Below, piece by piece: positions 4,975 to 6,927 of a DNA stretch of 6,927 bases. Each line of letters begins with the position of its first letter. Positions within the stretch are counted from its first letter, which is position 1. The translations under genes were made by a program, and so were the position numbers. Below the pieces are notes generated by a model that was not told where the DNA came from, ran no database searches, and saw nothing but the letters and a program-made list of their open reading frames with translations. Source of the stretch: Desulfobacterales bacterium (lineage in GTDB: Bacteria > Desulfobacterota > Desulfobacteria > Desulfobacterales > C00003106); the NCBI GenBank assembly GCA_030594505.1, contig JAUVFC010000095.1, positions 1 through 6,927 on the forward strand. The letters are read 5' to 3'.

Positions 4975-6578
4975 CGCTTCCGGCAGGCATGGGCAAAATC
5001 TTCCGGATAATGTCCGGTAATCCAGCGATATTGCCGTTCACTAAGGGTTCCCGGTGACCGGGGATGCCGGGGTAGAAAAATGTACAGGAGCCGCTGATCT
5101 CTGTCAGGGTTGTCAAATCTCTTTGATATTTCGTAACAGATCATCATTTCTACGCCCAACTTTTCCAGTACCCTTACAGTAGTAAGAATGGCGAGATCCA
5201 GAGAACGCCGGACCATTGTGTCGGCCTCCAGGATATTTCCACACCTTGTTGTGGCCATAATCTGTACCTCTCCCTGAGAGCGCTGTGCCTTGGGAACGAA
5301 GGCGATGACATTTTCGTCCTGGTAGAAAACGAGACTCTTTTGTTTGTCTTTTCTTCCATCCATCCTCTGGTTGTTTTGTATGGCGGCAAGATATGTTTCA
5401 AAGAACTCCTTTCCGGTCCCATCTCTGAACTGCCGACAGAAAAGAGCTGCTTCATCGCCTTGAATATATGCCGGGAGGCGAGTGTGGCTCTCCTTGTTGT
5501 CTCCGTCGCTGAAGCCCGGAACGGATGAAGGTATGAGGGCGAACTGTTGGTGTATCTGTTGATGTGAAGCATTAAGCCTGTACCCTGAAGGAGAAAGATC
5601 GAACCCGAAATTCCATCCCCAGAGCGACGCGTTAAAGGGTAAGTGAGCTCCGTTATTCTCCTGGCGCTGTTTGATGGTTTCAAGGATACTTGTCCGCAAC
5701 GATTCTAACTCCTCTTCCGTAAAAGGACGCCTTCGTGCAGGCACGGAAACGCCAAGTCCGTGCGCAAGCTGGGTATAGACTCTCTGGTAGTATAAATGCC
5801 GAAGGCCTCTCATGTCCCCGTTTTCAAGGGCGCCAATCTTATAACGGATGGCGTCATGGGCCATATTTGCCGCATAGTGTCCCCAAGGGATGTAGCTGTT
5901 GTCTCTCAGATACTCCCAGATATGGGTATCGGATGACTCTGTATACTCACCCACGATCTTATTGGCGCCTTGAATTCCAGGCATAAGGACCATGGCCTGT
6001 TTATAGGGATCAGGAAGAAACGGATTGTTCGACACGATTTCAAACAGGCGCCGGTTTGTAACGGACCGGCGGGGTTCTCCTTTGTCGGTTTTTTCATATT
6101 GAATACCGACCGGATCACCGGTATGGGGATCAAACTCAAACTTGCACGATCTCGTGGCCAGCGCTGTGAGGAGGTCCGGATCCGTACATGTTCTGCCCAA
6201 TGATACGAGGAACGGATCATTGTCTTCTACTCCTTTAAGCAGATCTTTCAATCCGGAAGACGGCCGGGTGCATGTGTGTTTAAAACGGAAAGGGTTGGCG
6301 TCTTCTATCTTCCGGTCAGCGCTTGATTTCAGTATAAAGGTAGCTCCCATAAAGGGGAACGGATTGGAGACCTCGAAGACCCAGTCCGCGTTATCGATCT
6401 TTACATCATCCGCCGGGAAGTTAACCTTGTTATCCACCTCTGTTTCGTCGCCAATATGCCCCATGACCGCAATGTGTTCTTTTTCTCTCAGATTAATAAC
6501 CGTATAATCGGGCTTGTGAATTCCGTAAACAAAGGTCCCGGAGGGGGATACGCACGTTCTCGGGAGAATTTCGTTCAT
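4962..6578 (-). CDS. Unrecognised protein, possible divergent GalT/HIT-superfamily nucleotidyltransferase
   Basis: A 538-residue soluble protein that I cannot assign firmly. Two regions recall the galactose-1-phosphate uridylyltransferase / Ap4A phosphorylase group, which transfers nucleotides through a histidine. Near the N terminus, VFEVSNPFPFMGATFIL (67-83) resembles the N-x-F-P strand-turn of that fold. At 337-350, ASHQQIHQQFALIP resembles the active-site block A-S-x-x-H-x-H-x-Q, with H343 in the nucleophile position, Q345 conserved and Q341 replacing the first histidine. A later stretch, IAFVPKAQRSQGEVQIM (425-441), is like the second-half strand of GalT. About 170 residues between the first two blocks would be an insertion, rich in aromatic and charged residues. 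There is no signal peptide or membrane helix. The start has a good ribosome site (AGAAGGT, 6592-6586, spacer 7). The coding frame is certain; the family link is inference. Confidence 0.85.
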   Translation of the reverse strand: MNEILPRTCVSPSGTFVYGIHKPDYTVINLREKEHIAVMGHIGDETEVDNKVNFPADDVKIDNADWVFEVSNPFPFMGATFILKSSADRKIEDANPFRFKHTCTRPSSGLKDLLKGVEDNDPFLVSLGRTCTDPDLLTALATRSCKFEFDPHTGDPVGIQYEKTDKGEPRRSVTNRRLFEIVSNNPFLPDPYKQAMVLMPGIQGANKIVGEYTESSDTHIWEYLRDNSYIPWGHYAANMAHDAIRYKIGALENGDMRGLRHLYYQRVYTQLAHGLGVSVPARRRPFTEEELESLRTSILETIKQRQENNGAHLPFNASLWGWNFGFDLSPSGYRLNASHQQIHQQFALIPSSVPGFSDGDNKESHTRLPAYIQGDEAALFCRQFRDGTGKEFFETYLAAIQNNQRMDGRKDKQKSLVFYQDENVIAFVPKAQRSQGEVQIMATTRCGNILEADTMVRRSLDLAILTTVRVLEKLGVEMMICYEISKRFDNPDRDQRLLYIFLPRHPRSPGTLSERQYRWITGHYPEDFAHACRKRIDY

Positions 6579-6585
6579 TTGTTTT

Positions 6586-6592
6586 ACCTTCT
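6586..6592 (-). promoter_or_regulatory. Ribosome binding site of the minus-strand gene
   Basis: Read on the minus strand, AGAAGGT lies seven bases before the ATG at 6578. It supports that codon as the start. Confidence 0.7.
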
Positions 6593-6621
6593 AAATTAAT
6601 TAGGACCGTAGTTGCCGATGT

Positions 6622-6645
6622 CCGTAACTCGCAACCGGGGACCGG
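6622..6645. repeat. Degenerate CCGTAAC-type heptad tract
   Basis: Blocks of seven read CCGTAAC, TCGCAAC, CGGGGAC, then CGG. The first block is exactly a rotation of the TAACCCG unit at 175-200. The tract lies in the presumed 5' untranslated leader of the minus-strand gene. It is short and degenerate, so chance cannot be excluded. Confidence 0.35.
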
Positions 6646-6661
6646 TGAGCAAGCTCGTCAT

Positions 6662-6689
6662 ATATTACACATTTTTTTGATTCGGACAA
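6662..6689 (-). promoter_or_regulatory. Putative sigma-70-type promoter for the minus-strand gene
   Basis: On the minus strand, TTGTCC (6689-6684) and TAATAT (6667-6662) are separated by 16 bases that include an A7 run. They lie about 85-110 bp before the ATG, leaving a leader of roughly 75 nt. Both boxes are near consensus and the spot is right, but nothing beyond sequence likeness supports it. Family A copy 2 begins 17 bp upstream of the -35 box. Confidence 0.45.
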
Positions 6690-6705
6690 GGGGTACAATC
6701 CTGAA

Positions 6706-6927
6706 GACTTTTTACGAAGCCGTCAAGATTGATGACTTCGTAAAAAGTCTTCAATTCGCTTGATTGGGCACTTTTTAGAGTTTCTAAGTTCGCTTCGCTA
6801 AATCGCAAAAACTCGGGCTAACGCCCTCAAACAGTTTACGATTTTGACGCTTCGCTTCACTAAGAAGCTCTAAGAAAAGTACCCAAGATCAGCTCATCAA
6901 AGACTTTTTACGAAGTTATCAAGATTG
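6706..6927. repeat. Palindromic repeat element, family A copy 2 (reaches window edge)
   Basis: Second copy of the element at 2859-3079, in the same orientation. The terminal repeat ATTGATGACTTCGTAAAAAG starts at 6728, and its partner lies near 6901-6923 with a few mismatches. The extra inverted terminus (GACTTTTTACGAAGCCGTC, 6706-6724) is again present on the left. The centre, 6784-6837, matches copy 1 at 53 of 54 bases, with the same apex GGGC-TAAC-GCCC (6815-6826). The middle arms (6761-6780 with 6868-6891) differ in sequence from copy 1 but still pair with each other. No ORF is present. The right end coincides with the window end, so completeness is uncertain. Confidence 0.85.

Noticed and set aside
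2859..6927. Composite transposon bounded by the two family A copies
   Set aside because: No transposase, no visible target-site duplication around the whole segment, and the cargo is housekeeping genes. The repeats are better read as independent insertions.
1..6927. CRISPR array or phage genes
   Set aside because: No regularly spaced repeat of CRISPR type and no phage structural or integrase motifs were found; the period-7 tracts are far too short.

Overview
The window reads as part of a Gram-negative chromosome, most likely a member of the Desulfobacterota (the former Deltaproteobacteria). The reasons are the housekeeping gene set and order (tRNA-Ser, dnaX, ybaB, recR), the character of the proteins, and intergenic palindromic repeats of a kind I associate from memory with Desulfobacterales-type genomes. 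This assignment is an inference. No marker in the window fixes the species, and I see no phage, plasmid, CRISPR or transposase gene.

Layout. Positions 1-218 hold the end of a dispersed repeat, a complete tRNA-Ser(GGA) with encoded CCA, a small AT-rich hairpin and a heptanucleotide tandem repeat. Positions 219-2857 are the conserved replication and repair cluster on the + strand: dnaX (clamp-loader subunit), ybaB/ebfC (nucleoid-associated protein) and recR (recombination mediator). Positions 2859-3079 are a noncoding palindromic element (family A, copy 1). Next comes a translationally overlapping pair: a small CxxCxxCC cysteine-cluster protein of the YkgJ type (start chosen at 3100) and murI (glutamate racemase, to 4283). 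A T-rich spacer and a second, shorter palindromic element (family B, 4337-4448) precede a PEBP/YbhB-like gene (4466-4918). A perfect 18-bp hairpin separates that gene from a convergent minus-strand gene (6578-4962). Its 538-residue product I do not recognise with certainty; two segments resemble the HIT/galactose-1-phosphate uridylyltransferase superfamily. Upstream of that gene lie a plausible sigma-70-type promoter and family A copy 2 (6706 to the window end).

How the genes work together. dnaX, ybaB and recR form a classic co-inherited block joining DNA replication, nucleoid organisation and RecFOR repair. murI supplies D-glutamate for peptidoglycan and is probably translationally coupled to the cysteine-cluster gene. 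The PEBP-like and GalT-like genes look like independent units that converge on a shared hairpin.

The most interesting material is noncoding. The two family A elements are about 200 bp long and fold on themselves. They are nearly identical in the centre (53 of 54 positions), yet their distal arms differ in sequence while keeping their complementarity, which argues for selection on the folded form. Family B ends, family A ends and seven-base repeat tracts fill nearly every intergenic space, and several sit directly against gene start signals.
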